Source: a virus. From it: a DNA stretch of 40,009 bases. This document shows positions 34,977-39,822 of the stretch, one piece after another. The stretch covers positions 1-40,009 of IMG/VR virus record IMGVR_UViG_3300033143_001374; one strand, 5' to 3'. The position numbers and the translations under genes are program-made. The notes under the pieces are model-generated. The model was not told the origin of the DNA. It did not search any database and was given only the letters and a program-made list of their open reading frames with translations. Within the stretch, counting starts at the first letter, position 1. Each line of letters opens with the position of its first letter.

Positions 34977-35040
34977 TTTACAAAAGTTGTCGTTTCAGAC
35001 TATATAATATTATATGCGTAACAGGCTACTTTTTTTGCAG
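34977..35040. promoter_or_regulatory. Divergent promoter region
   Basis: This AT-rich 90-bp gap separates minus- and plus-strand genes. On plus, TTTACA (34977-34982) lies 18 bp before TATATA (35001-35006). The segment ATATAATATTATAT (35002-35015) is a near-perfect inverted repeat that supplies TATAAT on both strands. A minus-strand -35 is not clear. It is the only place where both gene sets could start. Confidence 0.5.
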
Positions 35041-35052
35041 AGGTTTTGAAAA

Positions 35053-35208
35053 ATGAATATAAAATGGACAGATGCCGAGAAGAAATACATTCGCGATAAT
35101 GCACATCGTTTGAAAATGCGGCAAAAGCTAGGTGTCAAAAAGCAGAGTGGTCGTGGAATATGCAAGATTGAACCCAAAAAAGATGATACTCAACATTTTA
35201 TTAAATGA
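35053..35208 (+). CDS. Small DNA-binding-like protein, possibly deleted
   Basis: A 51-residue basic protein (MNIKWTDAEKKYIRDNAHRL and then KMRQKLGVKKQSGRGICKIE). WTDAEKKYIRDNAHRLK looks like the first helix of a SANT/HTH protein, and MRQKLGVKKQ looks like its last helix. The middle recognition part is missing, compared with the HTH seen at the start of the small terminase gene. AGAGG lies 13 nt upstream. A terminator-like hairpin follows, so it is probably a one-gene unit. Could be a regulator remnant. Confidence 0.5.
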   Translation: MNIKWTDAEKKYIRDNAHRLKMRQKLGVKKQSGRGICKIEPKKDDTQHFIK

Positions 35209-35212
35209 TGGG

Positions 35213-35272
35213 AAAAGTGGTCATTTGAAAATATAGATGGCCGTTTTTTTTGAAATAAAAGTGGTCATTTGA
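35213..35272 (+). repeat. Direct repeat of 16 bp after the first plus-strand gene
   Basis: AAAAGTGGTCATTTGA occurs at 35213-35228 and again at 35257-35272. The first copy contributes the left arm of the terminator-like hairpin; the second copy has lost its pairing partner. Probably a small local duplication. Confidence 0.7.
35217..35251 (+). terminator. Terminator after the 51-residue gene
   Basis: GTGGTCAT (35217-35224) pairs with ATGGCCGT (35237-35244), with three G-U pairs, and is followed by a run of eight T. It starts 9 bp past the stop codon. The gap 35273-35395 beyond it shows no gene; then the first cassette begins. Confidence 0.65.
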
Positions 35273-35493
35273 TTTTTGATTGGTGAGTTGTGTGAAGACC
35301 ACCTTCGGATTTACGGTACGCCATACAAAAATCCAAAAATATTGAAAAAACCCCACCCTCTAACCTAATATATGCTGATCCCGGCCCAGATTTTACGTAA
35401 ACCCTTGATATATAAGGACTTACGACGAAAAAAAGTGCAAAAAAAGTTTTTTAATTATTTCGGGAAAAATCGGCTGATTTTACTGGATTAGGC

Positions 35494-35521
35494 TTGAACT
35501 GTTTGCCGATATCTGTATAAT
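35494..35521 (+). promoter_or_regulatory. Sigma70-like promoter, class A
   Basis: TTGAAC (35494-35499), 16-bp spacer, TATAAT (35516-35521), then the shared leader box AGAAGTTAAG. The same arrangement recurs at 36370-36397 with a nearly identical spacer. Confidence 0.75.
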
Positions 35522-35561
35522 AGAAGCATAAGAAGTTAAGAGACTTCAAAACATTTTCCCC

Positions 35562-35576
35562 GATCTTGAAAGGATC
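35562..35576 (+). promoter_or_regulatory. SD element within GATC-N7-GATC
   Basis: GATCTTGAAAGGATC holds the SD GAAAGGA between two GATC. Equivalent elements are at 35887-35901, 36428-36442, 37605-37620 (N8) and 38051-38065; at 37820-37835 the second GATC is lost. The GATC pair can form a short stem around the SD, though it may also be an extended match to the 16S tail. Confidence 0.6.
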
Positions 35577-35582
35577 ACAATC

Positions 35583-35819
35583 ATGAGCAAGTTCATCACC
35601 CTTACCAAACCTGTTACCGTTCCTGCCGCTGACCTATTCAGCAAGCCGGTTGTTCTGCCTGCTGGAAAGCGGTTCAAGATTACTGACCGCGATGGGATTG
35701 CCATTGATGGTAAAACCATCTTCAAGCGGATGGCTATCGTCGATGGCCGGTTTGTCGATCTGGAAATTCCAGTCGATGGAGTTACCAAGAAAAGTTTGGA
35801 AAACTTTGAAATTAACTAG
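35583..35819 (+). CDS. Small hypothetical early protein
   Basis: A 78-residue protein (MSKFITLTKPVTVPAADLFS ... GAGKRF-like strand, FEIN end). It reads as a small beta-type protein with DRDGIAIDGKTIFKRMAI in the middle and a basic tendency. ATG follows GAAAGGATCA. It has a class A promoter about 60 bp upstream. No family recognised. Its plus-strand frame is chosen over opposite-strand frames because of promoter and SD. Confidence 0.7.
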   Translation: MSKFITLTKPVTVPAADLFSKPVVLPAGKRFKITDRDGIAIDGKTIFKRMAIVDGRFVDLEIPVDGVTKKSLENFEIN

Positions 35820-35825
35820 GGAAAG

Positions 35826-35857
35826 TGACCTAACGTGTCCCACTAGTATGCGATAAT
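35826..35857 (+). promoter_or_regulatory. Class B promoter-like element, copy B1
   Basis: TGACCTAACGTGTC at 35826-35839 and GATAAT at 35852-35857, 32 bp overall. TG-C precedes GATAAT as an extended -10. The -10 lies in an inverted repeat (see separate entry). It is followed by the AGAAGTTAAC leader box and the 94-residue gene. Confidence 0.6.
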
Positions 35858-35863
35858 ACTAGT
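35842..35863 (+). promoter_or_regulatory. Palindrome overlapping the -10 of B1
   Basis: ACTAGTAT and ATACTAGT are perfect 8-bp arms separated by GCGATA, so the -10 hexamer is inside the palindrome. A similar but weaker symmetry (CTATA...TATAG) lies at B3. An operator for a repressor is the simple reading. Confidence 0.55.
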
Positions 35864-35907
35864 ATAAGAAGTTAACAACAACACCCGATCTTGAAAGGAT
35901 CAACATT

Positions 35908-36192
35908 ATGAAAACTCAAACCAAATACTTAGAGATGTTCGAAATCTTCGATTGTGACTCACACGATCACAGACCATTGGCACAGTTGCCGAATATGCGT
36001 GACGCTATGAACTTCGTTCGTGGTACTAGCATGGATTTACAAATCGAATCACGCTTCGTTGATGTAGATACTTTCTACCGATGCGTACACGCCGATTTGG
36101 TTAAGGATGGCGAAACCAAGGTTTCGATGCAGTACCTTGAAGCAGTTCGCAAACTAGCGGTTGCGTTGTCCGATGTTATGAAATACAACTAA
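35908..36192 (+). CDS. Small hypothetical early protein
   Basis: A 94-residue acidic protein: MKTQTKYLEMFEIFDCDSHD, a helical centre (NMRDAMNFVRGTSMDLQIES) and a C-terminal helix (YLEAVRKLAVALSDVMKYN). ATG follows the GATC-SD element by 6 nt. It is driven by the B1 promoter and ends just before the first TGCAA hairpin. No domain is recognised. Early phage proteins of this size often bind host enzymes, but that is only context. Confidence 0.7.
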   Translation: MKTQTKYLEMFEIFDCDSHDHRPLAQLPNMRDAMNFVRGTSMDLQIESRFVDVDTFYRCVHADLVKDGETKVSMQYLEAVRKLAVALSDVMKYN

Positions 36193-36200
36193 ACGGCAAG

Positions 36201-36300
36201 TGCAATCGGATTGCATATGGGAAATCTCATATATGGGAATAATCCGATATGAGAGCCCGGCCCCGATTTGTCGTAACTCCTTATACAGCAACGACTTACG
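36201..36300 (+). repeat. Intergenic cassette 2, complete
   Basis: Hairpin TGCAATCGGATTGCA (36201-36215) right after a stop codon; a degenerate inverted repeat at 36214-36232; ATATGGGA...TCCGATAT (36231-36250); GC-box AGCCCGGCCCC (36254-36264); and the 29-bp inverted repeat at 36272-36300 (CGTAACTCCTT/AACGACTTACG). Then A-tract 36303-36316. It fills the 254-bp gap with promoter 36370-36397. Confidence 0.8.
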
Positions 36301-36369
36301 GCAAAAAAAAGTACAAAATAATTATTTTATTTATTTCTGGAAAAATCACCAAAATAGACTGGATTAGAC

Positions 36370-36397
36370 TTGAACCATCTGCCGATAACTGTATAAT
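36370..36397 (+). promoter_or_regulatory. Sigma70-like promoter, class A
   Basis: TTGAAC (36370-36375), 16-bp spacer, TATAAT (36392-36397), then AGAAGTTAAG. Close copy of the promoter at 35494-35521. Confidence 0.75.
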
Positions 36398-36446
36398 AAG
36401 GACATAAGAAGTTAAGACAGTTTTCTTGATCTTGAAAGGATCGGCC

Positions 36447-36641
36447 ATGTTTTCTAAATTCGACGTTTCCGTTTCTGTTTGTGAAACTCCTGCCCATCAG
36501 CCCACTGCGGCTGATCTTGCCGAATATCAAGAATGGCAGGAGCAGCAGGAGCGTGACGCTGCCGCTCGTCGTCTTATGGATATGATGGACGGTTTGCAGC
36601 AGGACGAAGGCCACTCCCTTGATTTTGGATTGCATCGGTAG
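36447..36641 (+). CDS. Small acidic helical protein
   Basis: A 64-residue protein from ATG 36447, placed 5 nt after GAAAGGATC; a TTG frame upstream is rejected because it would include the SD. After 20 residues (MFSKFDVSVSVCETPAHQPT) comes one long Glu/Gln/Ala-rich helix (AEYQEWQEQQERDAAARRLM). It may be a coiled-coil adaptor or inhibitor. No family recognised. Confidence 0.65.
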   Translation: MFSKFDVSVSVCETPAHQPTAADLAEYQEWQEQQERDAAARRLMDMMDGLQQDEGHSLDFGLHR

Positions 36642-36642
36642 T

Positions 36643-36675
36643 TGCAATCGGTTTGCGTTTATTTTTTTTCTCTGT
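36643..36675 (+). terminator. TGCAA hairpin with T-run, possible terminator
   Basis: TGCAATCGGTTTGCG (36643-36657) follows the stop codon by one base and is followed by TTTATTTTTTTTC. It is the only copy with a T-run. The stem is short (GCAA/TTGC), so efficiency is uncertain. Confidence 0.5.
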
Positions 36676-36688
36676 TTAGGATTTTATT

Positions 36689-36859
36689 ATGTTTCACTGT
36701 GATTATTGCGACGATTCTGTTTCTCTCTCATCTCAGGTTTGCACCGATTGCGGTGAACCTCTCGTCGACAATCCGTGTATTGTCGAATACGACTACGACG
36801 ACCATGATGGTCAACCCGATGAACTCCAAGAGTGGAGTGATTTCGACCCTGATTGCTAG
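36689..36859 (+). CDS. Small zinc-ribbon protein
   Basis: A 56-residue protein (MFHCDYCDDSVSLSSQVCTD). CDYC at residues 4-7 and CTDCG at 18-22 form a classic four-Cys zinc ribbon. The second half is very acidic with aromatic residues (DDHDGQPDELQEWSDFDPDC). AGGA precedes ATG by about 10 nt. Zinc ribbons of this size are often used by phages to bind host transcription or replication proteins. The metal site is seen directly; the partner is not. Confidence 0.75.
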   Translation: MFHCDYCDDSVSLSSQVCTDCGEPLVDNPCIVEYDYDDHDGQPDELQEWSDFDPDC

Positions 36860-36860
36860 A

Positions 36861-36990
36861 TGCAATCGGTTTGCGTTTACATGTACTACCTGATCTATGT
36901 TGTTGTGCGTGTACATTGATATATGGGAATAATCCGATATGAGGGCCCGGCCCAGAATTTTCGTAAGTCCTTGATACATAAGGAGTTACG
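36861..36990 (+). repeat. Intergenic cassette 3
   Basis: TGCAATCGGTTTGCG (36861-36875) two bases after a stop; a 12-codon frame (36881-36919) that is probably meaningless; ATATGGGA...TCCGATAT (36921-36940); GGGCCCGGCCC (36943-36953); and 29-bp inverted repeat 36962-36990 (CGTAAGTCCTT/AAGGAGTTACG, one mismatch). A-tract 36993-37000. The gap 36860-37228 otherwise holds a GGTTTTT/AAAAACC hairpin (37093-37116) and a sixth inverted repeat. Confidence 0.8.
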
Positions 36991-37139
36991 TCAAAAAAAA
37001 GTGCAAAATAAATTCTTCGAAAAAACCCAGATTTTGATTTTAGGTGGACACATGGTAAATGTGAATTGTCTTCCCCATCGGCATTTTACCTCGGTTTTTA
37101 CCGTGTGAAAAAAACCTTTCCCCAGTCGGCCATTTTCGA

Positions 37140-37195
37140 CGTAAGTACCTGTGATATATAGACTTACGGCGACGATTTGACTCTCTCGGTATAAT
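37140..37195 (+). repeat. Inverted repeat copy 6 with promoter-like TATAAT
   Basis: CGTAAGT (37140-37146) pairs with ACTTACG (37162-37168) within a 29-bp unit of the same span as the others. TATAAT at 37190-37195 follows 22 bp later, without a good -35 at normal distance. The GC-box and ATAT repeat are absent. Confidence 0.6.
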
Positions 37196-37228
37196 TAAGT
37201 GAAAGAAAGAAAAAAGGAAATTAAAACT

Positions 37229-37318
37229 ATGAAAACAATCTTCAACCTAATCATCGAACTGACTAAAGCATTTTGTGAGGATATTAACAAAGTCCGAAAA
37301 GATAGAATTAATTTCTAA
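37229..37318 (+). CDS. Microprotein of 29 residues
   Basis: MKTIFNLIIELTKAFCEDIN is followed by KVRKDRINF. ATG has AAGGAAA 8 nt upstream. One amphipathic helix with a basic end. It ends inside the next promoter area. No domain. Confidence 0.5.
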   Translation: MKTIFNLIIELTKAFCEDINKVRKDRINF

Positions 37319-37332
37319 AAAGATCGGCAAAT

Positions 37333-37364
37333 TGACCAAAGGTGTCACTACGATAGACGATAAT
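37333..37364 (+). promoter_or_regulatory. Class B promoter-like element, copy B4
   Basis: TGACCAAAGGTGTC at 37333-37346 and GATAAT at 37359-37364. Same 32-bp frame as the others but with AAAGG instead of TAACG. It is upstream of the 45-residue gene. Confidence 0.55.
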
Positions 37365-37403
37365 ATATATATGAGAAAGATTCAGCAAGCAGAAAGAAAG
37401 ATT

Positions 37404-37541
37404 ATGAAAAACACAACAAGAAAAATTGGCGATGAGGTTTTGGTAAACGGGTTTTGGGTAGTGATCGTCGAGCTATTCGATGACGGATACGCCTTTGTGA
37501 TGGATCAAGACGGAGAAGAATTCGAAGTTTTTTTGAATTAA
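37404..37541 (+). CDS. Small hypothetical protein, SH3-like candidate
   Basis: A 45-residue product starting MKNTTRKIGDEVLVNGFWVV and ending GEEFEVFLN. It has the strand order of a small beta barrel (GDEVLVNGFWVVIVELFDDG). ATG 37404 is chosen because it lies about 40 bp after the B4 -10, as in other genes; ATG 37371 (56 residues) sits at the likely RNA start with no SD. GAAAG stands before the selected start. Confidence 0.55.
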   Translation: MKNTTRKIGDEVLVNGFWVVIVELFDDGYAFVMDQDGEEFEVFLN

Positions 37542-37552
37542 ACTTGAGAAAG

Positions 37553-37584
37553 TGACCTAACGTGTCACACCAATAGACGATAAT
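37553..37584 (+). promoter_or_regulatory. Class B promoter-like element, copy B2
   Basis: TGACCTAACGTGTC (37553-37566) and GATAAT (37579-37584). Followed by ACAAGTTAAC and an SD element at 37605-37620. Confidence 0.6.
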
Positions 37585-37624
37585 AATAATATAACAAGTT
37601 AACCGATCACTGAAAGGATCAAAC

Positions 37625-37663
37625 ATGAATATCAAACTTGCAGGACATGGTTCGCTCTGCTAA
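37625..37663 (+). CDS. Twelve-residue leader peptide, possible
   Basis: ATG 37625 follows the SD element GAAAGGATCAAAC and gives MNIKLAGHGSLC then a stop. It overlaps the next start by 17 bp in another frame. Either a leader peptide that couples translation, or a gene broken by a frameshift. Confidence 0.4.
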   Translation: MNIKLAGHGSLC

Positions 37664-37742
37664 AATCTTAAACAAGCCAAGAAAGGTTAGTGAGATTGAC
37701 GCAAGCAACTATATTGCGAACTACGGTTCTGCTGCCGAATAG
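37647..37742 (+). CDS. Microprotein of 31 residues
   Basis: MVRSAKILNKPRKVSEIDAS then NYIANYGSAAE. AGGA lies 4-5 nt before ATG, inside the leader frame. Basic first half. It ends in a TAG that is part of the following palindrome GGGTTTAACCC. No domain is recognised. Confidence 0.45.
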   Translation: MVRSAKILNKPRKVSEIDASNYIANYGSAAE

Positions 37743-37815
37743 GGTTTAACCCGCAAGCGTAGCCTAGTCGCTACCATAGCTGGCGAGCTATTCCAAGATA
37801 CGCATTTTTATTTTT
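37742..37815 (+). ncRNA. Structured intergenic element, possible terminator or RNA
   Basis: GGGTTTAACCC (37742-37752), GTAGC/GCTAC (37759-37763, 37770-37774), and TAGCT-GGCG-AGCTA (37777-37790) lie in tandem. GCGT (37757-37760) can alternatively pair with ACGC (37800-37803), just before ATTTTTATTTTT. A branched terminator or a regulatory RNA are both possible. Confidence 0.45.
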
Positions 37816-37839
37816 ACTCGATCTTGAAAGGAAAGTAAT

Positions 37840-38034
37840 TTGATTGCAACGCGAATAAGTTTATCCAACGGTCTCACACTTGAGATCAATCAGTTTTCGA
37901 CTCACGGCTCAATGCGTGTGATCAACTTTGAAGGCGTAATTATCGCTTCTCATAGTTGGCAAAACTCAAACAAGTCGTACAAGCGACAACTAGTGAAACG
38001 ATACGAATCGTTGACCATCGTTTCAAAACGATAA
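37840..38034 (+). CDS. Small hypothetical protein with TTG start
   Basis: A 64-residue basic beta-type protein, (M)IATRISLSNGLTLEINQFST then HGSMRVINFEGVIIASHSWQ. TTG at 37840 lies right after GAAAGGAAAG; no ATG near the SD is in frame. The C-terminal 20 residues are basic (KSYKRQLVKRYESLTIVSKR). A TTG start is unusual among the neighbours, but the small terminase gene uses one too. No domain recognised. Confidence 0.6.
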   Translation: MIATRISLSNGLTLEINQFSTHGSMRVINFEGVIIASHSWQNSNKSYKRQLVKRYESLTIVSKR

Positions 38035-38072
38035 CTACATTTTTTTACTCGATCTCGAAAGGATCAAACATT

Positions 38073-38291
38073 ATGGATGAAATCATCCAAGAAATTCTAG
38101 CAGAAATCGACGAACAGGGGTTCGAAGATTTCGAAGATTGGTTCGGCCAATCTGAATTCAAAACGAGTAGCATGGTGCTACTGGTTGTGGCTACTCATTT
38201 TTGGGAAGCTAATTCATGGGCGTTTGCCGACATGTTCAAATTTGAAGATGTGGTTTCGGCGGTCGATCACCTACTTAGCTCTAACGTGTAA
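38073..38291 (+). CDS. Small acidic hypothetical protein
   Basis: A 72-residue protein: MDEIIQEILAEIDEQGFEDF and then EDWFGQSEFKTSS, followed by a helical part (MVLLVVATHFWEANSWAFAD) and DVVSAVDHLLSSNV. ATG comes 7 nt after GATCTCGAAAGGATC. Strongly acidic N-terminus, like DNA-mimic or partner-binding proteins, but unproven. No family recognised. Confidence 0.65.
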   Translation: MDEIIQEILAEIDEQGFEDFEDWFGQSEFKTSSMVLLVVATHFWEANSWAFADMFKFEDVVSAVDHLLSSNV

Positions 38292-38297
38292 TCCATG

Positions 38298-38352
38298 CCG
38301 ATGGGTGAGGGTAATCCCAAGGGAAAAGCCGCGAGCGGCTCTCGCCCATCGG
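38298..38352 (+). ncRNA. Candidate structured RNA, three-way junction
   Basis: CCGATGGGTGAGGG (38298-38311) pairs with CTCTCGCCCATCGG (38339-38352) over 14 bp, with two G-U pairs. Within it, TCC-CAAG-GGA and GCCG-CGAG-CGGC form two further hairpins. There is no T-run, so it is not a normal terminator. It starts 7 bp after a stop codon and ends 33 bp before the 24-residue gene. I do not match it to a ribozyme or riboswitch class. Confidence 0.6.
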
Positions 38353-38384
38353 TTGACCACCTACTATGTTCGAAAGGATATTAG

Positions 38385-38459
38385 ATGATTTTAGTTTATT
38401 GCATAATGTATGCAAGTGCGTGCCTTATACTTGTAGACATGTGGCGATGCGTGCGTTAA
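38385..38459 (+). CDS. Membrane microprotein of 24 residues
   Basis: MILVYCIMYASACLILVDMW and then RCVR. Almost wholly hydrophobic, one possible membrane helix with a basic end. GAAAGGA stands 8 nt upstream. Short but well placed between an RNA-like element and cassette 4. Confidence 0.5.
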   Translation: MILVYCIMYASACLILVDMWRCVR

Positions 38460-38464
38460 TCACT

Positions 38465-38563
38465 TGCAATTGAATTGCATATAGGAAATTTCATATATGG
38501 GAATTTTCCGATATGGGGCCCGGCCCAGATTTTCCGTAAACCCTTGACACTAAAGAACTTACG
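38465..38563 (+). repeat. Intergenic cassette 4
   Basis: TGCAATTGAATTGCA (38465-38479) five bases after a stop; ATATGGGA...CCGATAT (38495-38514); GGGCCCGGCCC (38516-38526); 29-bp inverted repeat 38535-38563 (CGTAAACCCTT/AAGAACTTACG). The A-tract is short here (CAAAATAAAG). Promoter B3 follows. Confidence 0.8.
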
Positions 38564-38618
38564 GCAAAATAAAGTAGGAAATAAATATCCGTCTTTTTTG
38601 GAAAATAAGTCGGCCAAT

Positions 38619-38650
38619 TGACCTAACGTGTCCCTATACTATGCGATAAT
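38619..38650 (+). promoter_or_regulatory. Class B promoter-like element, copy B3
   Basis: TGACCTAACGTGTC (38619-38632) and GATAAT (38645-38650), with TG-C before the -10 and partial symmetry CTATA/TATAG across it. The AGAAGTTAAG leader and an AAAGG SD follow. Confidence 0.6.
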
Positions 38651-38683
38651 ATAGATATAAGAAGTTAAGAAAGAAAGGTAACT

Positions 38684-38767
38684 ATGACTGATTTAAATGT
38701 TTACATCTCACTCGGCATTGTGCTATCTGTGATAGCTGGAATTATTTCCCACTATTTTTCAGAATAG
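38684..38767 (+). CDS. Membrane microprotein of 27 residues
   Basis: MTDLNVYISLGIVLSVIAGI then ISHYFSE. One clear transmembrane helix with polar ends. AAAGG precedes ATG by 6-7 nt, and a class B promoter lies about 35 bp upstream. Similar in size to the microproteins at 38385 and 39819. Confidence 0.6.
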   Translation: MTDLNVYISLGIVLSVIAGIISHYFSE

Positions 38768-38769
38768 GC

Positions 38770-38798
38770 TTGACAAACATCTTAACGTGTGGTACAAT
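38770..38798 (+). promoter_or_regulatory. Consensus sigma70 promoter of the HAD gene
   Basis: TTGACA (38770-38775), 17-bp spacer, TACAAT (38793-38798). The spacer carries TTAACGTGTGG, close to the TAACGTGTC part of the class B elements. Confidence 0.75.
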
Positions 38799-38826
38799 TA
38801 CATATATGAAAAAGAAAGATAACAAC

Positions 38827-39321
38827 ATGAAAAAAGCATTCGTATTCGATTTTGATGACACCCTTGCAACAACTGATTGCAAAGTTTTGGTTCGCAGTAC
38901 CATTAACAAAATGGTGGGCAGACGACTCACACCGGCAGAGTTTAACACTTACGAGCCGACCAAGTTCGTCTACTTTGATTTTTCAGAGTTCGCATCTGCT
39001 GAATTTATTCACAATGCAAACCCAACCAAGTTGATCGACTTCGCTAAAGAGGTTCACGACGAAGGGCATAGCGTTTACGTTCTTACTGCAAGAGCAGACA
39101 ACGTAGCCGATGCGATTACTGATTGGCTTTGTGGTTTTGATGTTCAGCCTGTTAAGGTTTTCGGTGTTGGTCGCGATGATAAGAAATGCGACATTGCAGC
39201 AGAAAAGAAAAAGGTTTTGGCTACCTTAAATCAAGTGTTCGACGTGGTTTACTTCTACGACGATGACCAACACAATATTGATCTTGCCAACCAAATCGGT
39301 ATCAAGACATACTTAGTTTAG
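38827..39321 (+). CDS. HAD-superfamily phosphatase
   Basis: A 164-residue protein starting at ATG 38827 (GAAAG upstream), about 22 nt after the predicted RNA start; ATG 38806 is at the RNA start and is not favoured. FDFDDTL (D8, D10, T12) is HAD motif I, VLTARAD (T87) motif II, and VVYFYDDDQHN (D145-D147) motif IV. The cap is small. Phage HAD proteins act on nucleotides or on polynucleotide 3'-phosphate, as in T4 PseT; the substrate here is unknown. It is the only enzyme in the right arm. Confidence 0.85.
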   Translation: MKKAFVFDFDDTLATTDCKVLVRSTINKMVGRRLTPAEFNTYEPTKFVYFDFSEFASAEFIHNANPTKLIDFAKEVHDEGHSVYVLTARADNVADAITDWLCGFDVQPVKVFGVGRDDKKCDIAAEKKKVLATLNQVFDVVYFYDDDQHNIDLANQIGIKTYLV

Positions 39322-39337
39322 AAAGAGGGTTGAAATT

Positions 39338-39502
39338 ATGGAAGACTGGACAGACTTGCTTGCGTCACTTATGGGTGGTATGACACAAGAAGATATGAAA
39401 AAGATTTCGCGGGAAGACGTAGAAGCGATTGGCTTGATTATTGAAATGGCTGAAAGAGATTACGAGAATCACCAAAAGAAAGAAAAGAAAAATGAAAGTT
39501 GA
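39338..39502 (+). CDS. Small acidic helical protein
   Basis: A 54-residue protein (MEDWTDLLASLMGGMTQEDM, then KKISREDVEAIGLIIEMAER, ending KKEKKNES). GAGGG lies 10 nt upstream. It overlaps the next frame by 11 bp, so they are coupled. Function unknown. Confidence 0.6.
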   Translation: MEDWTDLLASLMGGMTQEDMKKISREDVEAIGLIIEMAERDYENHQKKEKKNES

Positions 39503-39668
39503 AATTACTGCTGAAGTTGACGTTGAAGAAATGATAAAGACTACAAACCAAGCTTTGCAAAAGATGCTAGACAACCAACTGAAAGACTGTTTCATGAAAT
39601 CTGTTATAATAGCGACATTAGCTCAAAACGAACATCTCCTTAAAACGATGAAAACGGAACCTTATTAA
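39492..39668 (+). CDS. Small helical protein
   Basis: A 58-residue protein from ATG 39492: MKVEITAEVDVEEMIKTTNQ and then helix ALQKMLDNQLKDCFMKSVII. The longer frame starting further upstream is rejected because it overlaps the previous gene fully. It ends KTMKTEPY in copy one of the 27-bp repeat. Function unknown. Confidence 0.6.
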   Translation: MKVEITAEVDVEEMIKTTNQALQKMLDNQLKDCFMKSVIIATLAQNEHLLKTMKTEPY

Positions 39669-39822
39669 AATGACTCAAATCAACCTACACGCCTACCGTA
39701 TTGAATACGCCGAGGAATACGCCAAATTCAAGAATGGCGAAATCACCCTAGAGCAATGGCATGAGTATTGTTCGAATTGCCTCTCCGAAATCTTGGATGA
39801 AAACGGAACCTTATTAAAATGA
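39647..39822 (+). repeat. 27-bp direct repeat at two gene junctions
   Basis: Exact 27-bp copies at 39647-39673 and 39796-39822, each containing ACGGAACCTTATTAAAATGA. Each ends one gene and gives the ATG of the next, but the first copy reads in a different frame from the second. It acts as a portable stop/start junction. Confidence 0.85.
39670..39822 (+). CDS. Small hypothetical protein of 50 residues
   Basis: MTQINLHAYRIEYAEEYAKF, then KNGEITLEQWHEYCSNCLSE, ending ILDENGTLLK. Acidic, mostly helical. The start is provided by the 27-bp repeat, with no strong SD apart from ACGGAA, so coupling with the upstream gene (2 bp apart) is likely. The stop overlaps the next ATG (ATGA). Confidence 0.6.
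   Translation: MTQINLHAYRIEYAEEYAKFKNGEITLEQWHEYCSNCLSEILDENGTLLK

Larger units (their letters stand above)
35381..35582 (+). repeat. Intergenic cassette 1 (partial) with promoter
   Basis: The cassette contains CCCGGCCC (35380-35387), then a 29-bp inverted repeat at 35396-35424 (arms CGTAAACCCTT and AAGGACTTACG, 7-nt loop), an A-tract with GTGC at 35428-35446, then a promoter and SD leader. The TGCAA hairpin and the ATAT...ATAT repeat are missing in this copy. It is very similar to cassette 2 (36231-36446) over about 200 bp. It fills most of the 374-bp gap from 35209. Confidence 0.75.

Noticed and set aside
36272-36316. The 29-bp inverted repeat as an intrinsic terminator
   Set aside because: An A-tract, not a T-tract, follows on the plus strand, and no T-tract follows the hairpin on the minus strand.
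36923-37108. A 61-residue frame across cassette 3
   Set aside because: It runs through the palindromes, has no SD and no support.
37742-37815. A tRNA gene
   Set aside because: Too short, no T-loop or acceptor stem of normal length.
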